The notes beneath the pieces are model-generated. The model did not search any database. It saw nothing but the letters and a program-made list of their open reading frames with translations, and was not told the origin of the DNA. From Rhizocola hellebori (lineage in GTDB: Bacteria; Actinomycetota; Actinomycetes; Mycobacteriales; Micromonosporaceae), in contig NZ_BONY01000004.1 in the NCBI RefSeq assembly GCF_016862955.1, positions 62,001-126,000 of the forward strand: 64,000 nt of DNA. Reading direction: 5' to 3'. This document shows, in pieces, positions 52,627-62,248 of this stretch. Both the position numbers and the translations under genes were made by a program. Numbering within the stretch: the first letter of the stretch is position 1; every line of letters begins with the position of its first letter.

Positions 52627-53123
52627 CAGCTGTCCTGCTGCTCACCGGCGACCACGACCGCGGCAGGGCGCAACTGTTGCTGCGCCTTGCCGTAGCCGGG
52701 GCGTACCACCGACACCACCGTGCCCGGCTCGCCACCGCCGGGCATCACTGAAACCGCCTCGTGGCGCACCGGATCGAAGCCGATGCCGGTTTCGTTGTCG
52801 CGCGGGTAACCCAGCGCCGCCAACAGGTCAAGAGCTTGATCCCGGACGGCCTTGATGCCGGTGACGATCGGGTTCGCTTCGTCGGCGTGCGCCAGCGCGA
52901 GCTCGAGGTTGTCCACGATGGGCAGCCAGGCTGCGGTGACCCGGCGGCGCTCGGCTTCCTGTGCGGTGGCAAGATCCTTGGCCAGTCGCTTGCGCAGGTT
53001 CTCGGTCTCGGCCAGGGCCCGTTTCCAGCGATCCTCAAGCTCGGCAACCTTGGCCTCCAGCTGCTCCACCGTTTGCTCTGGCGGTGGTTCGGCCTCTTGC
53101 GGTTCAGCGTCCTTTTTAGACAT
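52626..53123 (-). CDS. grpE: GrpE nucleotide exchange factor
   Basis: 165 residues from ATG 53123, ten bases after the dnaK stop; the longer frame overlaps dnaK and is not favoured. An acidic N-terminus is followed by a long helix ([28 protein letters not shown]) and the beta domain ([26 protein letters not shown]). It opens DnaK to release ADP. It is shorter than most actinobacterial GrpE proteins (often over 200 residues), which fits an accessory set. Confidence 0.92.
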   Translation of the reverse strand: MSKKDAEPQEAEPPPEQTVEQLEAKVAELEDRWKRALAETENLRKRLAKDLATAQEAERRRVTAAWLPIVDNLELALAHADEANPIVTGIKAVRDQALDLLAALGYPRDNETGIGFDPVRHEAVSVMPGGGEPGTVVSVVRPGYGKAQQQLRPAAVVVAGEQQDS

Positions 53124-53133
53124 GGCGGCGGCC

Positions 53134-55047
53134 TCAGCTCGACTGGGTGAAGTCCGCGTCAATCACGTCGTCGTCGCCGGAGCCGCTGCTGGATTGCCCA
53201 CCGCCCTGCTGCTGCCCGCCGGGTTGCTGTTGCCCGCTTTGCCCGCCGGGTTGCGACTGAGCCGCGTTCAGGCTTTGTGCCACCTGTTGGAGCTCGCTGG
53301 TGAGCGAGCGCAGCCTGTCCAGCGGCGCTTCGCCTTTGACCGCGTCGCGGGCGTCGTTGATGAGCAGCTCGGCGCGGGCCTTCTCGTGCGGCGGGGCAGC
53401 ATCACTCAGTTCGCCGAGCCGCCGCTCCACCTGGTAGGCGATCGCGTCGAGCTCGTTGCGGGCGTCGATGTGCGCTCGGATCTGCTGATCCTCGCTACGA
53501 TGCTGTTCGGCCTCGGCGACCATCCGCTCGACGTCGGAGCGGTCCAGGTTTCCGCTCTCGGTGATGCTGATCTTCTGCTCCGTCCCGGTGTCCTTGTCTT
53601 TCGCGGATACGTTCAGAATGCCGTTGGCGTCCACGTCGAAGGTCACATCGATCTGAGGCACACCGCGCGGCGCAGGCCGGATGTTCTCCAGCCGGAACCG
53701 GCCAAGCGTGCGGTTGTCCGCGGCCCTTTCTCTTTCGCCTTGCAGCACCACGACATCGACCGCTGGCTGGTTGTCTTCGGCGGTGGAGAAGGTTTCGCTG
53801 CGGCGCACCGGAACGGTGGTGTTGCGGTCGACGACCTTGGTCATCACACCGCCCATCGTCTCCAGACCCAGCGACAGCGGAGTCACGTCGAGCAGCACGA
53901 CATCGGGGCCCTCACCAGTGAGCACACCGGCCTGGATCGCCGCACCCAAGGCGACAACCTCATCGGGGTTCACCGACATGTTCGGGTCCTTGCCGCCGGT
54001 CAGGCGGCGCACGAGCGCCTGCACGGCCGGAATGCGCGTGGACCCGCCGACGAGGATCACCTCGTCGAGGTCGTTCGCGGATACCTTGGCATCGGCCATA
54101 GCCTGGTTGACCGGCTCCAGACAGCGCTCGACCAGATCGGCGGTGAGGGATTCGAAGGTGGAGCGCATCAACGAGGTGGTCAAGTGCTTGGGGCCGTTGG
54201 CATCGGCGGTGATGAACGGCAGGTTGATCTGGGTCTGGGTGACCGAGCTCAGCTCCACCTTCGCCTTCTCCGCCGCCTCGAACAACCGTTGCAGCGCCTG
54301 GGGATCCTTGCGCAGATCGACGCTGTTCTCCTTCTGGAAGCCGTCCGCGAGGTGATCGACGATGCGGCGGTCGAAATCGTCACCGCCCAGATGGCTGTCG
54401 CCGGCCGTGGCGCGTACCTCCACCACGCCGTCGCCGACATCGAGGATGCTCACGTCGAACGTGCCACCACCGAGGTCGAAAACGAGAACCGTTTCGTGGC
54501 CCTTCTTGTCCAGCCCGTAGGCCAGCGCGGCCGCCGTCGGTTCGTTGATGATGCGCAGCACCTCCAGACCGGCGATCTTGCCGGCGTCCTTGGTCGCGGT
54601 GCGCTGAGCGTCGTTGAAGTAGGCCGGGACCGTGATGACCGCCTTGGTCACCTTCTCGCCCAGGTACTTCGCCGCGTCGTCGGCCAGCTTCCGCAGGATG
54701 AGCGCGCTGATCTCCTCAGGCGAGTAGAGCTTTCCCCTGATGTCGAACTTGGCCATCCCGTCAGGCCCCTCGACCACGTCGAAGCCGACCGCTTTGGCCT
54801 CCTCGGAGACCTCGCTGTATTTGCGTCCGATGAAGCGTTTGGCGGAGTAGATCGTCCCTTTCGGGTTGAGGATCGACTGCCGCCGGGCGAGCTGGCCGAC
54901 CAGGCGTTCGCCGGATTCGGTGAAGGCCGCCACGGAGGGTGTGGTTCGGGCGCCTTCGCTGTTGACAATGACTATCGGCTGACCGCCTTCGAGAGTGGCG
55001 ATCACCGAGTTGGTGGTTCCAAGGTCGATGCCTACTGCTTTGGCCAT
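53134..55047 (-). CDS. dnaK: DnaK (Hsp70) chaperone
   Basis: 637 residues from ATG 55047, where [19 protein letters not shown] begins; GGAGT precedes it. Other marks are the phosphate loops [12 protein letters not shown] and [14 protein letters not shown], and a substrate domain with [13 protein letters not shown]. The C-terminus is Gly/Gln-rich ([17 protein letters not shown]) and does not end in the EEVD or DVD-type tail; it ends DADFTQSS. First gene of an operon dnaK-grpE-cbpA-cbpM-clpB-trx of tightly spaced or overlapping genes. Confidence 0.96.
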   Translation of the reverse strand: MAKAVGIDLGTTNSVIATLEGGQPIVIVNSEGARTTPSVAAFTESGERLVGQLARRQSILNPKGTIYSAKRFIGRKYSEVSEEAKAVGFDVVEGPDGMAKFDIRGKLYSPEEISALILRKLADDAAKYLGEKVTKAVITVPAYFNDAQRTATKDAGKIAGLEVLRIINEPTAAALAYGLDKKGHETVLVFDLGGGTFDVSILDVGDGVVEVRATAGDSHLGGDDFDRRIVDHLADGFQKENSVDLRKDPQALQRLFEAAEKAKVELSSVTQTQINLPFITADANGPKHLTTSLMRSTFESLTADLVERCLEPVNQAMADAKVSANDLDEVILVGGSTRIPAVQALVRRLTGGKDPNMSVNPDEVVALGAAIQAGVLTGEGPDVVLLDVTPLSLGLETMGGVMTKVVDRNTTVPVRRSETFSTAEDNQPAVDVVVLQGERERAADNRTLGRFRLENIRPAPRGVPQIDVTFDVDANGILNVSAKDKDTGTEQKISITESGNLDRSDVERMVAEAEQHRSEDQQIRAHIDARNELDAIAYQVERRLGELSDAAPPHEKARAELLINDARDAVKGEAPLDRLRSLTSELQQVAQSLNAAQSQPGGQSGQQQPGGQQQGGGQSSSGSGDDDVIDADFTQSS

Positions 55048-55148
55048 GGCAGACTCCGTTCCCCGTCGAATCGCTCCTGTCGACCTTTCCACCTCGGGCC
55101 GAGCGAAACCTGAGATCGGCAATATTGCTCAGCGTTGTGCATGAGCGG

Positions 55149-55163
55149 GTGAGCGCTGCTCAC
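55149..55163. promoter_or_regulatory. palindrome between dnaK and the divergent BON gene
   Basis: GTGAGC and GCTCAC form a perfect 6-3-6 inverted repeat (GTGAGCGCTGCTCAC), about 100 bases upstream of both genes. It does not match the HAIR or CIRCE consensus. It may be an operator shared by the two divergent genes. Confidence 0.45.
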
Positions 55164-55248
55164 TCTTGGCGGGTGATGAGTCCTCATCCTGCCGCGCAGG
55201 AGCATCAAGAAAGGCAATCACGCACGGCAATCGTGAAGGAGTGGGTTC

Positions 55249-55935
55249 GTGATGGGGACGACAACCGCTACGCGAACAGATGAGGAAATCCAGCGAGACA
55301 TTCTCGAGGAGCTCAGGTGGGACGCCCGCGTGCAGCCCAACGAGATCGGGGTAATGGTCAAGGATGGTGTGGTGACCCTGACCGGCTGGGTGGACAACTA
55401 CACCAAGAAGTGGGTCGCCGAGCGGGCAGCGCATCGTGTGCGGGGAGTGGCGGCCGTCGCCAACCAAATCGAGATCCGGCTGTCTACCACAGCTGAACGT
55501 ACCGATACCGATATCGCCGCGGCCGCGAAGCAGGCATTGGAGCACGCCGAACTGGTGCCTGAGCAAAAGATCGAGGTGACGGTGTCGGGGGGCTTGGTGA
55601 CCCTCAAAGGCGAGGTGGAATGGCAGTATCAGCGAATAGAGGCTGAGCGTGCCGTCCGTAGCCTGGCTGGAGTACGCGGAGTGACAAATTTGATCATGGT
55701 GAAGGCGCGTCCCCAGCTGTCGCCCGAGGAAGTTAAGCGGCGCATAGAGCAAGGGCTGATTCGCAGCGCCGAGACCGATGCCAAGCAGATCACCGTCGAG
55801 GTCGTCGGCCAGAAGGTGGTGCTGGAAGGCACGGTGCGGTCGTGGGCCGAGAAGGCAGAGGCCGAGCGCATCGCTTGGACTATGCCTGGGGTGACATCGG
55901 TGGAGAACCGGATCGTGATCGTCCCGATGTTCTGA
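55249..55935 (+). CDS. three-BON-domain protein, second copy
   Basis: 228 residues from GTG 55249 (ATG 55252 is as likely); AAGGAG lies at 55236-55241. Three BON units: IGVMVKDGVVTLTGWVDNY, IEVTVSGGLVTLKGEVEWQ and ITVEVVGQKVVLEGTVRSW. It is a paralogue of the protein at 37022, and both lack a signal peptide. It is read divergently from dnaK, so it probably shares the heat or stress induction of that operon. It ends five bases before the stop of the convergent MscS gene. Confidence 0.9.
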   Translation: MMGTTTATRTDEEIQRDILEELRWDARVQPNEIGVMVKDGVVTLTGWVDNYTKKWVAERAAHRVRGVAAVANQIEIRLSTTAERTDTDIAAAAKQALEHAELVPEQKIEVTVSGGLVTLKGEVEWQYQRIEAERAVRSLAGVRGVTNLIMVKARPQLSPEEVKRRIEQGLIRSAETDAKQITVEVVGQKVVLEGTVRSWAEKAEAERIAWTMPGVTSVENRIVIVPMF

Positions 55936-55940
55936 GAACC

Positions 55941-56981
55941 CTACGACTGCGGTAGCGAGATCCGGGTACCGGGCAGGCACTGTGGATAGTGCGTCCGCAG
56001 GAACGCGATTAGCTGCTCGCGGATCTCGCATTTGAGATCGAAGGCGCTGGGCCCATCTGCGGCGTCGGCCAGTACCTGGATAACCATGGTTTTCTCGGTG
56101 GTGTCGACCACCTGCAGCACCCACTCGTGGCGCGCCCACAGCGGCGAAGCCTCGATGATCCGCCTGGCCTCTTCGCGCAATGGTGTGATGGGCATGGTGT
56201 AGTCCAGGTAGAGGTTTACCGAGGCGACAACCCGGGCTTCATTGCGCGTCCAGTTCTGAAAGGGCGTGGTGGTGAAGTAGGTGGTCGGCAGGACCAGGCG
56301 CCGCTCATCCCAGAGCCGCACGACGACGTAGGTGAGCCGCAATTCCTCGATGCGTCCCCATTCGTTGTTCTCCACGACTACCACATCGTCGATGCGCAGG
56401 GCATCGGTGAAGACCAGCTGCAGTCCGGCGAAAACGTGCCCAAGGGTGGTGCGGGCGGCCAGTGCGGCCACCACGCTCAGGAATCCAGCGGAAGCCAGCA
56501 GCGAGGCGCCAAAAGCCCGCAGCGGCTGGAATGTCACCAAAATAGAACCGGCCGCCACCAGGATCACGGCGACGGCGGTGAGCCGTCGCAGCACACCGAT
56601 CTGGGTGCGGGCACGTCGCATGCGGCGGTTGTCCGGCACGTCGACCGGCAGCCTGCGAAACGTCGCGTCCTCCAACACGAACAGCGCCTTGACAAACAGC
56701 CACGCGCAGGCGGCGATCAAAGCGATGACGAGCCCGTGCCGGATGACGGCCTGGGTGGGATCGGGGATTGCGGTGTGGGGAAGGACAATCAGCTCCGCAC
56801 TCACCAGCAAGGTGATGCGCCAAGGCCGCCGGCAGGAGTGGCTGAGCTTGGCTAGCAACAGCTCGTAACGTCGCCGGCTTACCAGCTCGACCAGCCATGC
56901 GGAAAGCAAGCCGAGAAGCCATGCGCACACCGCGGCGCCCCCGGCCAGCAATGCCGCCCGCGTCAACTCCCCGGTGCTCAT
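55941..56981 (-). CDS. MscS-type mechanosensitive channel
   Basis: 346 residues. Four membrane helices lie in the first 180 residues, then the MscS pore helix and beta domain: LLASAGFLSVVAALAARTTLGHVFAGLQLVFTDALRIDDVVVVENNEWGRIEEL, with the family signature RIDD.V..E..WG.IEE. The C-terminal part (VNLYLDYTMPITPLREEARRI) is the cytosolic cage. It releases osmolytes when the membrane is stretched. Placed convergent to the BON gene, in line with envelope stress. Confidence 0.88.
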   Translation of the reverse strand: MSTGELTRAALLAGGAAVCAWLLGLLSAWLVELVSRRRYELLLAKLSHSCRRPWRITLLVSAELIVLPHTAIPDPTQAVIRHGLVIALIAACAWLFVKALFVLEDATFRRLPVDVPDNRRMRRARTQIGVLRRLTAVAVILVAAGSILVTFQPLRAFGASLLASAGFLSVVAALAARTTLGHVFAGLQLVFTDALRIDDVVVVENNEWGRIEELRLTYVVVRLWDERRLVLPTTYFTTTPFQNWTRNEARVVASVNLYLDYTMPITPLREEARRIIEASPLWARHEWVLQVVDTTEKTMVIQVLADAADGPSAFDLKCEIREQLIAFLRTHYPQCLPGTRISLPQS

Positions 56982-57117
56982 GCTGTCGAGTCAACCCCAT
57001 AAGAAGCCGGTCGCGCTGGCGATGTCCTCCAGCGATTATGGGTGAGGTGGCATCGTTGAAGCCGGGTGACGGGCGATTCGTGCAACAGCGATACCGTCCC
57101 GCTGACATAGTGGGGTG

Positions 57118-58803
57118 ATGGGCAAGGCCGCGCTCACACCTGCAGCCGAGACGCCGGATCGCTACGGTGCCTACCCACGTCTGAGCGCCGAACAGATCGA
57201 AACTCTCGCCCGGCACGGAAACCGGCGCCCGACCGCGGCCGGTGACCTCCTTTTCCACGAGGGTGATCCGGCCTCAGATCTTCACGTGATCCTGGCCGGT
57301 ACGGTCGCGGTCACCGAGGCATACGCCAGCCCCGCCGAACGCGTGATCGGTCTGCACGGGCCGGGCCGCTTCCTCGGTGAGCTCAACCTGCTGGCCGGGC
57401 AGCCCGCCTTCTTGACCGCGGTGGTTCGCGAGCCTGGTGAGGTGCTGTCCGTATCCGTGGACGCGGTGCGGGCCTTGGTCGCCCACGACCCCGCGCTTGG
57501 CGACCTGATCCTGCGCGCTTTTCTGATCCGCCGCTCAGTGCTCATCGAGTACGGCGCGGGCATGCGCATCATCGGCTCCCGCTACTCGCCTGATGCTCGC
57601 CGGATCCGCGACTTCGCCGCGCGTAACCGGTTGCCCTACCGCTGGATCGACCTCGAGCAGGACCAGATAGCCGAGACGCTGTTGCGCCAGATGAACGTTT
57701 CGCCGCAGCAGACCCCGGTTGTCATCTTGAATGGGCGGCGGGTGCTGCGTAACCCCAGCAACGCTGAGCTCGCCCAGGCGGTCGGGCTGAGCTCGCTGAG
57801 CATCGCGGGCGCGGATTTCGATCTGATAGTGGTCGGGGCTGGTCCCGCAGGGCTGGCAGCCGGCGTGTATGCCGCATCGGAAGGCCTTTCCGTGGCCGTG
57901 GTGGAGGCAATCAGCGCCGGTGGACAGGCCAGCACCTCCTCGCGGATAGAGAACTACCTCGGTTTTCCGGCTGGGATCTCGGGCGCGGACCTGGCCGAGC
58001 GGGCTGTTTTGCAAGCGCGCAAATTCGGCGCCCACGTGGAGGTGCCGGCGTCGGTGGTAACGCTTGGCGCGCGCGACGGCAACCACCTGATCGGGGTGCA
58101 GGATGGTGCCGAGATCTCCTGCCGCACGGTGCTTATCGCCACCGGCGCCCGGTACAGACGCCTTGATGTGCCTGGGATGCCACGACTCGAAAAAGTCAGT
58201 GTGTTTTACGCGGCCACCCTTGCGGAGGCCCAGCTTTGTCAGCGCGATCCGGTTGTAGTGGTAGGCGGCGGAAACTCCGCTGGACAGGCAACGGTTTTCC
58301 TTTCCGGGCATGCTGCCCAGGTGCATCTGCTCGTGCGGCACGACGCCCTGGACAGGGACATGTCCCGGTATCTGGCCGATCGAATAGGTGAGCTGCCAAA
58401 CGTGACCGTGCACACCAACGTCGAAGTCCGCGAGCTGGCCGGCGAAGACGCGCTGGAGGAGGTGGTTCTCGCCGACGTGCACACCGGGCGGGAGAGCCGG
58501 TTACCCGCCCGTGCCATGTTCGTGTTGATCGGCGCGGATCCTTGCACCCCTTGGTTGGCCGGGCAGCTGGCGATGGATCGGCGCGGCTTCCTGCTCACCG
58601 GCTCGGCCGTGGGATCCGGCGCTGTCGACGGTATAGCGCAGGAGACTCCGCGCCGGCCATTCCTGCTGGAGACCAGCAGGCTGGGCGTCTTCGCCGCGGG
58701 CGACGTCCGCAGCGGCTCGATCAAACGAGTGGCCTCCGCGGTGGGTGAAGGCGCGATGGCGGTCGCGCTGATCCATCAGCACCTCAACCCGGCGCGCAGC
58801 TGA
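57118..58803 (+). CDS. cNMP-binding domain fused to a thioredoxin-reductase-like flavoprotein without redox cysteines
   Basis: 561 residues from ATG 57118 (GTG 57115 is possible). Residues 20-140 are a cyclic-nucleotide-binding fold (AAGDLLFHEGDPASDLHVILAGTVAV, GRFLGELNLLAGQPAF). Residues 145-223 are glutaredoxin-like but read SRYSPDARRI where CxxC is expected, with PVVILNGRRVLRNPSN at the end. Residues 235-561 follow thioredoxin reductase: VVGAGPAGLAAGVYA (FAD), RIENYLGFPAGISG, VVVGGGNSAGQATVFL (NADPH) and GVFAAGDVRSGSIKRVASAVGEG. The CxxC of thioredoxin reductase is replaced by YAAT (364-367). It may pass electrons to another acceptor under second-messenger control. Confidence 0.88.
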   Translation: MGKAALTPAAETPDRYGAYPRLSAEQIETLARHGNRRPTAAGDLLFHEGDPASDLHVILAGTVAVTEAYASPAERVIGLHGPGRFLGELNLLAGQPAFLTAVVREPGEVLSVSVDAVRALVAHDPALGDLILRAFLIRRSVLIEYGAGMRIIGSRYSPDARRIRDFAARNRLPYRWIDLEQDQIAETLLRQMNVSPQQTPVVILNGRRVLRNPSNAELAQAVGLSSLSIAGADFDLIVVGAGPAGLAAGVYAASEGLSVAVVEAISAGGQASTSSRIENYLGFPAGISGADLAERAVLQARKFGAHVEVPASVVTLGARDGNHLIGVQDGAEISCRTVLIATGARYRRLDVPGMPRLEKVSVFYAATLAEAQLCQRDPVVVVGGGNSAGQATVFLSGHAAQVHLLVRHDALDRDMSRYLADRIGELPNVTVHTNVEVRELAGEDALEEVVLADVHTGRESRLPARAMFVLIGADPCTPWLAGQLAMDRRGFLLTGSAVGSGAVDGIAQETPRRPFLLETSRLGVFAAGDVRSGSIKRVASAVGEGAMAVALIHQHLNPARS

Positions 58804-58807
58804 CTGC

Positions 58808-61390
58808 CTACAAAAGCTGCATGTCGCGTGCCCGTCTTACCGCATCGCGGCGGGAAGTGGCCTGTAGCTTGCGGTAGACACTGCGAACGTGGGTCTTGAT
58901 GGTGTTGACCGACAGGCAAAGCTCGCTGGCAATCTCCGGATTGGACAGAACGCCCTGCAAGTAACGCAGCACCGTGAGTTCGCGTGGGGACAACGGCTCC
59001 GCCGGGAAGCCGTCATGTGGCAAGGCCGGCTGATCAGCGAGCAAGGTCTGCACCAGCGGCCAGTGTGCCGTCCCGCTGTCGAGGTGTTCGGCCAGCACCC
59101 GCTGACCGGCCCGCCCGGCACCCACAAAAACCCGCCGGAAGCCCTCGGTCTCGGCCAGCCCCAGCACGACTTCGAGCGTTCTCGTGGCACAGTGACGTTC
59201 ACCAAGCCGATGCGCGGCCAGCGCCTGCACCATCCCGGCCTCCAGCCGCAACGGCGTCGTCAGATCCTCGGCTTGCTCCCACGGGGGCAGTGCCCGCATC
59301 GCCTCGCCCGCATCGCCGCCGCGCAGATGCGCCTTAGCCAGCCCCACCGCCACCGGAGGCGGCCGGTCGCCGGGAAGCGAGCACAGCAGAGTTATGGCGG
59401 TGTCGGCGTCGCCGTGGATGGTGTGTAGATCTGCTTGTGCCACCGCCAGCTCGCACGCCATAGGGTCGCTGCCGAAGTCGGCCCGCTGAAGGCTGCGACG
59501 TCCGTCGAGGAGCGCCTTGCTCGCGCCGACGAGATCGCCCTGGTCGGCCAGGGACTGGGCCAAGGTCCGCTCGATAGAGATCACCAATGCGGGTTGGTTC
59601 CTTGCTTCGCAAGCCTTGGCGGCGGCCCGCAGATAGCGCTGAGCGTCGCCGGGCTCACCGCGCTGAAGCTGCACAGTGGCCAAGGCCAGCAGCGCGGGTG
59701 CCCGGTGCGCGTGGCCGGCCTGCCCTGGGCAGGCCGGCATGTCCAGGGCGCGTTGCGCTGTCGTTTGCGCGGCATACAGTTGACCGTCCGAAGCTTGGGC
59801 CAAAGCAAGCGTGCTGCTGGCAGCCAGCCGAAGGCATCCGGCGCTGGACGAGTCGGCCTCGTCCACCGCCCGTTGCAACGTCTGCAGCGCCCGACTTGTC
59901 ACGCCGCCGACGAGCTGAGCTTCGCCCTGCATGGTCAGGATGCTTGCCCGGCCCGCCCCGTCATGGTCGAGGTCGAGGGCCAGCGCCTGGCTGGCGGCGA
60001 CGTCAGCCGCGGCCACGTCGCCGTGGGCCTGGGCGATCGCCAGGCGGAAGGAGGTGGCGATCAGCGGGAAATTGCTCTGTTCCTGGCGCTGGGACCGGTT
60101 CTCGTGCAGGCGTTCGGCCACCCGCAGGCAGCGGCTGACGCCGTTGATGTCATATGACTGAAGGTGACCTGCGGCGAATGCGAGCGCTAGCATCGGGTCT
60201 GCGCTGTCCACCTTGTTCGGTGCCGTCTGCGCTGGCCAAGCAGCAGGCACGCACTGATGCCCGGGTAGCACCAGTTGCGGCCAGTGCGCATACAAAATGC
60301 TGACCGCGAGATCGTCGTCATCGCCCGACAGCGCGTGGTGCAAGGCTTGTGCAGGAAGATCGTGGGTCAGGTGCCAACGCGCCGCCCGGCGGTGCAGCTC
60401 CGGGATCTGCTCGCTCGCCTCGCCCATCAATCGGGCTCTGAGCAGCTCGGCGAACATCCGATGGAAACGGTGAGTCCACGGTTGATTGACCATCCGCACC
60501 ACGAACATGCCCGCGCGTTCAAGGTGCTCCAGAAGGGCAACACCGCGGTCTCCCAGGGTGAGCGCGTCGACGAGCTCGCCGCTTAGGTAATCGCCGATCG
60601 ACGCCATGCAAAGAATCTCGGCCAGCTCCGGTGGCAAGGCGGCGATAACCTCCTGCTCGATGAATTGGACAGCGTCGTCGATATCGCCATCTTCGGCGGC
60701 GGCCCCGAGCCGGATCCCGGCGGCCCAGCCCTCGGCCCGCTCGTGCAAAGCGACCACCGCATCCGCGGGCAGGTCACATCCCATTCGGGCCAGCAGCTGT
60801 TGCGTCTCGGTCAGCTTGAACGCCAGCTCACCGGCGTCTATCTCGGTCAGGTCGCCAGCCAACCGCCATCGGTACAACAACAACTGAGGCCTTTCCCGCG
60901 TAGCGACAACCAGCCGCAGCATTCCGGCCGCGTGCCGGAGCAGAAACTCCAAGCCACGCCAGACTTCTTGATTGCGTAGGTGCTGGGCGTCGTCGAGGAC
61001 GAGCACCACCGGCTCGGCCAGGCGGCTCAGCGTGTCGGCGAGCATGATCAGAAACTGATCATGCTCGGGCTGGCCGTCGGTGGTGGGCGGCTCGGGCATA
61101 GACGCGATGGACAACGCTCGACACAGGCAGGACCAGAAAAACCTGCCGTCGTCACCCGGCTCCAGCGACAGCCATGCAAGAGGTCGCACCGAGCCATCGC
61201 GCCGGGCCCAATCGGCCAACAGGGCGGTTTTGCCCCAGCCGGCCGGGGCCACGAGCGCCGTCACCGGCCGTTCTGTGCCCAGTGCAACCCGCGCTACCAG
61301 ACGCTGCCGCACGATCATGTCTTCGGGCGGCTGCGGAACGAGCAGCTTGGACAAAAGAATCGGACGGTCTTTCAGCTGTGTATCGTGCAT
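58808..61390 (-). CDS. LAL-type LuxR regulator (MalT-like)
   Basis: 860 residues. Walker A lies at 49-57 (APAGWGKTAL), Walker B in PVVLVLDDAQHL, and the STAND arm after it (WAAGIRLGAA, FLLRHAAG). A TPR-like helical array fills about 380-790. The C-terminus is a LuxR helix-turn-helix (LSPRELTVLRYLQGVLSNPEIASELCLSVNTIKTHVRSVYRKL). Such regulators bind an inducer and ATP and then activate transcription. Its 3' end is five bases from the stop of the convergent cNMP/TrxR gene. Confidence 0.93.
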   Translation of the reverse strand: MHDTQLKDRPILLSKLLVPQPPEDMIVRQRLVARVALGTERPVTALVAPAGWGKTALLADWARRDGSVRPLAWLSLEPGDDGRFFWSCLCRALSIASMPEPPTTDGQPEHDQFLIMLADTLSRLAEPVVLVLDDAQHLRNQEVWRGLEFLLRHAAGMLRLVVATRERPQLLLYRWRLAGDLTEIDAGELAFKLTETQQLLARMGCDLPADAVVALHERAEGWAAGIRLGAAAEDGDIDDAVQFIEQEVIAALPPELAEILCMASIGDYLSGELVDALTLGDRGVALLEHLERAGMFVVRMVNQPWTHRFHRMFAELLRARLMGEASEQIPELHRRAARWHLTHDLPAQALHHALSGDDDDLAVSILYAHWPQLVLPGHQCVPAAWPAQTAPNKVDSADPMLALAFAAGHLQSYDINGVSRCLRVAERLHENRSQRQEQSNFPLIATSFRLAIAQAHGDVAAADVAASQALALDLDHDGAGRASILTMQGEAQLVGGVTSRALQTLQRAVDEADSSSAGCLRLAASSTLALAQASDGQLYAAQTTAQRALDMPACPGQAGHAHRAPALLALATVQLQRGEPGDAQRYLRAAAKACEARNQPALVISIERTLAQSLADQGDLVGASKALLDGRRSLQRADFGSDPMACELAVAQADLHTIHGDADTAITLLCSLPGDRPPPVAVGLAKAHLRGGDAGEAMRALPPWEQAEDLTTPLRLEAGMVQALAAHRLGERHCATRTLEVVLGLAETEGFRRVFVGAGRAGQRVLAEHLDSGTAHWPLVQTLLADQPALPHDGFPAEPLSPRELTVLRYLQGVLSNPEIASELCLSVNTIKTHVRSVYRKLQATSRRDAVRRARDMQLL

Positions 61391-61647
61391 CGTTCGCCCC
61401 CCCTGCCGGACGCACTTTCGTGCCTGTACCCATCCGTCAGGGCTTCAAGTGCGGGGGTTCCAAGATTTACTACGATCAGTCGACTCCACGAGCGCTCCGA
61501 TGACCTTGACCCAGACGACGTGAGGGCGCGCCGTTCGCCCTGGGGGGTTGACGCACATCAGCCCCACCGCGGAGCGAGATTCGCAGGGCCGGAGCCGCCA
61601 CGGCCGTGGGAGCACAGCGGCTGCTGGCACAGTTTCCGGCGGCGGCG

Positions 61648-62106
61648 TCAAAGAAGTAGATCGAAGATGCGCTTAGCGCGGTCCCAGTGCTCGGTCGCCG
61701 GATTCTTCACGGCTGGATCCAGGGTCTTGAAAGTCAACGCCAACGCCAGACTGATCCCGCCCACGATGGGTACGAGCCGCGCCTCCGCCTCTTCACTTAG
61801 CACCACATCCAACGGCGGCCGTGCGGCCAGGTATTGGAGAATCGGCTCGAGCTCAACCTCCGCATCGATCTTGCGAAAGTCGTTCATACGCTCCTGAAGG
61901 CCCTTCGTGATCGGCAGGTCCCACGGCTCAAGCACGTCGCGATGATTGGCCTTCGCCGTGGCCTGACCCATGAGGAGCAGGTCGTAGAGCTTCTCGTAAA
62001 CGAACTCCTGGTAACGCTTCAGGTCGTCCTTGTCGACGTCGAGGCTCGCGGCGACACGGAAGAAGCGCTCAAATTTGGCCACTCCCATAACTGGCATGTT
62101 TCCCAT
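61648..62106 (-). CDS. DUF1931 histone-fold protein
   Basis: 152 residues. VAKFERFFRVAASLDVDKDDLKRYQEFVYEKLYDLLLMGQATAKANHRDVLEPWDLPITKGLQ has the helix-loop-helix spacing and the R/D pairs of a histone fold. The second half (EPILQYLAARPPLDVVLSEEAEARLVPIVGGISLALALTFKTLDP) forms a second, weaker histone fold, so one chain makes a pseudodimer. This matches DUF1931, known from Aquifex and actinobacterial proteins. DNA binding is plausible but unproven; few basic surface residues are seen. It stands alone between the LAL and UvrA-like genes. Confidence 0.85.
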   Translation of the reverse strand: MGNMPVMGVAKFERFFRVAASLDVDKDDLKRYQEFVYEKLYDLLLMGQATAKANHRDVLEPWDLPITKGLQERMNDFRKIDAEVELEPILQYLAARPPLDVVLSEEAEARLVPIVGGISLALALTFKTLDPAVKNPATEHWDRAKRIFDLLL

Positions 62107-62248
62107 GATGGGCTCCCGGTAGGTGAGCCCGCCTCGCCCGAAGGGGATGATTCACGTCAAGCCCGGCTTCGACAGAACGCGCCAGTCGCCGGCCCGTTCG
62201 CCCGATACGCTGGTATCAGCACCATTCGCCCGGCCCGGGAGGAGACCC

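Noticed and set aside
52852..55113. 753-residue frame antisense to dnaK and grpE
   Set aside because: A shadow frame; it has no domains and mirrors the conserved dnaK sequence.
55048..55248. HAIR (HspR) or CIRCE (HrcA) operator before dnaK
   Set aside because: No sequence close to CTTGAGT-N7-ACTCAAG or TTAGCACTC-N9-GAGTGCTAA is found here or before hsp20.
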